NCBI GenBank assembly: GCA_944323495.1
Contig: CALUSZ010000039.1
Location: forward strand, 1-16,758
Origin: Candidatus Gastranaerophilales bacterium
GTDB taxonomy: Bacteria > Cyanobacteriota > Vampirovibrionia > Gastranaerophilales > Gastranaerophilaceae
DNA: 16,758 nt
Reading direction: 5' to 3'
Shown: piece after piece, positions 14,450-16,758 of the stretch
How the letters are laid out: each line of letters starts with the position of its first letter
Numbering within the stretch: position 1 is the stretch's first letter
Translations under genes and position numbers: made by a program
Notes under the pieces: model-generated
Told to the model about the DNA's origin: nothing
The model's database searches: none
Seen by the model: only the letters and a program-made list of their open reading frames with translations

Positions 14450-16156
14450 ATGACAAACTTCACACCCGAAAAATGTAAACAAATTGCACTTGCAAGACTT
14501 GATATCGTTCATAAATGGCTTGAATTCAGGAATAAATCTCAAAATAAACTTCAAGCCGATTATGATTTTGTGAAATTGCATAATACTTCAAATTCTCACC
14601 TTTTTGAAATTTTAGGGGAAATATCCCGTGGTAGTTTGCATCGCTGGCTTGCTATGCTAAATGGAACGGAAGACTATACAAAACTTCTGCCACAATATAA
14701 GTATAGCAGTGTAAATGATTATCGGACAGTATTGAATGATGGAGAAATTAAAATATTTATGGGGTTGCTTTTGCACCCGAATAGAATTTCAATCGGAAAA
14801 GCAGTTGCACTCACTAAATACAAATTGCATGAGCAAGGGCAAAGTTTTATACCTGCAGATATTACATTTAGACGTTATGCAAAATGGTTTAAGGATAATA
14901 ATTATGACAAATGGATTCTCGCTCGTGACGGAGAAAAAGCACTTTCTGATAAAGTTGAACCATATATAAAACGTGACGCTTCTCTTTTAGAAGTCGGGGA
15001 TATTTTAGTAGCCGACGGACATAAATTAGCGTTTCAGGTGATAAATCCATTCACAGGCAAACCCACAAGAGTAACTCTTGTCGGTTTTTTGGATTGGAAA
15101 TCAACAGCTTTAGTTGGTTATGAAATTATGCTTGAAGAAAATACGCAATGCATAGCATCGGCTCTTAGGAATGCAATTATCAATCTTGATATGATACCGA
15201 AAGTTGTTTATCAGGATAACGGCAGAGCATTTAGAGCAAAATATTTTACTGACGATAAAGGATTCACAGAACTTGGATTTCAAGGATTGTATTCAAAACT
15301 CGGAATAGAAACCGTTTTTGCAAGACCATATAACGCCCGAGCAAAAGTAATTGAAAGATTTTTTAAAGAATTTCAGGAAGGTTTTGAAAAATTGTTGCCG
15401 AGCTACATCGGAAGCAGTATTCAAAACAAACCTGCGTATATGATGAGGAATGAAAAATTCCACAAAAGTCTTCATAACGAATATGTCCCCACAATAGAAG
15501 AAACAATCAAAATGATAGATATGTGGCTGCGTTTTAAGAATTCTCAACCTTGCCCTAATGCTCTGGATAAAACAGTGGCTGAAGTTTTAGAAGAACGAAA
15601 AAGACAAAATATTGATATAAATGCACTTGACGATTTGATGCTTGCAACAGAAGTAAAAACAATTCAAAGAAACGGCATAAGGTTCTTAAATTGCGACTAT
15701 TTTGACGAAAGGTTATATGGATTTAAGAGCAAAGTTCTTATTAAATACAATCTTTTTGACCTGACAAGTATTAAGGTTTACACCCCGAAAGGCGAATATT
15801 TATGCACCGCAGAACGTGTAACAGAAACACATCCGATGGCAAAACTCTTGGGTGATGTTAAAGATTTTGAGGATTACAAGCAAAAAATTGTCAAACAACG
15901 ACAACTCAAAAAGAAAACAGTTGAGTCTGTTAAAAAATATCTGGAAACAGAAGATATTAAAATATTAGAAACAAAAACTGGAGAACCAACAGTTCAAGCT
16001 GTGTTTAAAAGCTGTTCAAATGGTGTTTACAAGAGTTTTAAAAATAATGCTGATAAATATGAGTATTTAATAATCCATAATCCACAAGATGAATGGATAG
16101 AAAAATTTAAGCAAACAAAGGAGTATCAATTGTTATATGAAGAAAATATTTGTTAA
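14450..16156 (+). CDS. Mu-type DDE transposase (MuA-like)
   Basis: Catalyses strand cleavage and joining for a replicative-type transposable element. The 568-aa product has N-terminal helical DNA-binding segments (about 1-175, including SRGSLHRWLAML). A retroviral-integrase-like core follows with the DDE triad Asp189 (ILVADGH), Asp256 (VVYQDNG) and Glu302 (AKVIERFF). The 67-residue D-D spacing equals that of phage Mu MuA, while D-E is 46. ARPYNARAKVIERFF is typical of the MuA/TnsB/TniA superfamily. A Mu-transposase C-terminal-like beta domain (about 395-475) and a Lys-rich helical tail follow. It is shorter than MuA (663 aa). The start has GAGG 9 nt upstream. Its 3' end overlaps the MuB-like gene by 20 bp, the standard transposase-ATPase order. 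TnsB-like identity is a less likely alternative. Confidence 0.88.
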   Translation: MTNFTPEKCKQIALARLDIVHKWLEFRNKSQNKLQADYDFVKLHNTSNSHLFEILGEISRGSLHRWLAMLNGTEDYTKLLPQYKYSSVNDYRTVLNDGEIKIFMGLLLHPNRISIGKAVALTKYKLHEQGQSFIPADITFRRYAKWFKDNNYDKWILARDGEKALSDKVEPYIKRDASLLEVGDILVADGHKLAFQVINPFTGKPTRVTLVGFLDWKSTALVGYEIMLEENTQCIASALRNAIINLDMIPKVVYQDNGRAFRAKYFTDDKGFTELGFQGLYSKLGIETVFARPYNARAKVIERFFKEFQEGFEKLLPSYIGSSIQNKPAYMMRNEKFHKSLHNEYVPTIEETIKMIDMWLRFKNSQPCPNALDKTVAEVLEERKRQNIDINALDDLMLATEVKTIQRNGIRFLNCDYFDERLYGFKSKVLIKYNLFDLTSIKVYTPKGEYLCTAERVTETHPMAKLLGDVKDFEDYKQKIVKQRQLKKKTVESVKKYLETEDIKILETKTGEPTVQAVFKSCSNGVYKSFKNNADKYEYLIIHNPQDEWIEKFKQTKEYQLLYEENIC

Positions 16157-16758
16157 AACGCAAAACATAAAAAACTTTATCGGACTTGTTGAAAATCTGA
16201 TAAACAAACCCCAAAATATCCCGAAGATGGGATTAGTGTATGGTGAACCGGGACTCGGAAAATCCCAAACAGCTTTATGGCTTGCGTGCAAATATGATGG
16301 AATTTATCTTCGGGCATCAAACCTTATGACAGGCAGATGGCTGCTTGAAGAAATTGTTAAAGAGCTTGATGAAATACCAAGATTTTTGACATCGGATAAT
16401 TTTAATATCGTTGTAAAAAAGCTGAAAAATAACCCGCAAGTGATTTTTATTGATGAAATTGATTATTTAATGAATAACTACAAAACCATTGAAACCCTGC
16501 GTGATATCCACGATGAAACCGGATGCCCGATAATTTTTATCGGAATGGGTTTGGTGCACAGAAAACTTGAACGATACAAACACCTTTATGACAGATTTTC
16601 AGAAATTCTGAAGTTTGAAACATTTGGAATGAATGATTTATCGCAAATAATCGGGCAACTTTCAGAAGTTCCATTTACTCCCGATGCGATTGAATATATA
16701 CATTTAAAATACAATAGATTCCGGCAAATTGTTCAATTAATAAATCAAATGGAAACAT
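16137..16758 (+). CDS. MuB-like AAA+ ATPase, 3' end cut by window
   Basis: The target-selection ATPase that partners the transposase; in Mu, MuB filaments capture target DNA and activate MuA. 207 residues are visible and the frame stays open to the window end. The opening IFVKTQNIKNF resembles the start of the MuB ATPase domain (FVETQTVKQI). Walker A is GEPGLGKS (36-43), Walker B VIFIDEID (102-109), sensor-1-like IIFIGMG (132-138), and YDRFSE (151-156) carries a likely arginine finger. Unlike Mu MuB, no N-terminal helix-turn-helix precedes the ATPase, so the protein starts almost directly at the nucleotide-binding core. The ATG lies 20 bp inside the transposase gene; AAGGAG at 16118-16123 is 13 nt away, long for a ribosome site, so coupling to the transposase is probable. 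IstB or TnsC/TniB relatives are the alternatives. Confidence 0.85.
   Translation, partial: MKKIFVKTQNIKNFIGLVENLINKPQNIPKMGLVYGEPGLGKSQTALWLACKYDGIYLRASNLMTGRWLLEEIVKELDEIPRFLTSDNFNIVVKKLKNNPQVIFIDEIDYLMNNYKTIETLRDIHDETGCPIIFIGMGLVHRKLERYKHLYDRFSEILKFETFGMNDLSQIIGQLSEVPFTPDAIEYIHLKYNRFRQIVQLINQMET

Noticed and set aside
14348..14581. Open frame on the - strand across the start of the transposase
   Set aside because: It overlaps a well-supported gene in antisense, has no ribosome site and resembles no repressor protein.

Overview
The window looks like chromosome from a low-GC bacterium of the cyanobacterial lineage, most plausibly a non-photosynthetic Vampirovibrionia/Melainabacteria member (Gastranaerophilales-like). 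This is an inference from recalled family features. GyrA has a QNRATRGKAG stretch where most bacteria carry a canonical GyrA box. TyrA has GVSR after the Rossmann fold and an LASSGFRDT motif, as in cyanobacterial arogenate dehydrogenase. The M16 peptidase begins with an NVYFKS-type N-terminus, and there are several small lineage-type hypothetical proteins. No 16S rRNA or other decisive marker is present.

Left part (1-6768, all + strand): the 3' nine-tenths of gyrA, a hairpin, ilvC (branched-chain amino acid synthesis), a small secreted protein with repeated CDPC motifs, and a hairpin. Then come a solitary DNA-methyltransferase-like gene overlapping a YggU/DUF167 gene by ATGA, a 100-aa protein with an internal duplication, and a YuiF-type Na+/H+-antiporter-family membrane transporter.

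Middle part (6779-8802): on the - strand, a short HEAT-like protein is followed after 2 bases by RNase HI (GTG start), then by a coiled-coil protein. Divergent from these is speD (S-adenosylmethionine decarboxylase), which appears to start at TTG overlapping a three-codon AUG-AAU-UGA mini-ORF. It ends in a strong terminator.

Right-middle part (8850-13990): a two-domain M16 zinc peptidase with a TATAAT box placed so that its mRNA would be leaderless. It meets tail-to-tail, with 25 bp of overlap, a - strand operon of a 73-aa unknown gene, proA (proline) and tyrA (tyrosine). The three operon genes overlap or abut. A well-formed tRNA-Arg(ACG) with its own promoter and terminator follows on the + strand.

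Right end (14088-16758): just past the tRNA terminator lies the left part of a Mu-type transposable element. It consists of a 362-bp non-coding region with helically phased TGCACT boxes in two opposed clusters, a 568-aa DDE (MuA-like) transposase, and an overlapping MuB-like AAA+ ATPase cut by the window edge. The element's outer end, cargo and right end are not visible, so a Mu-like phage, a Mu-like transposon and a Tn7-like element remain possible. The box array is the best candidate here for undescribed structure.
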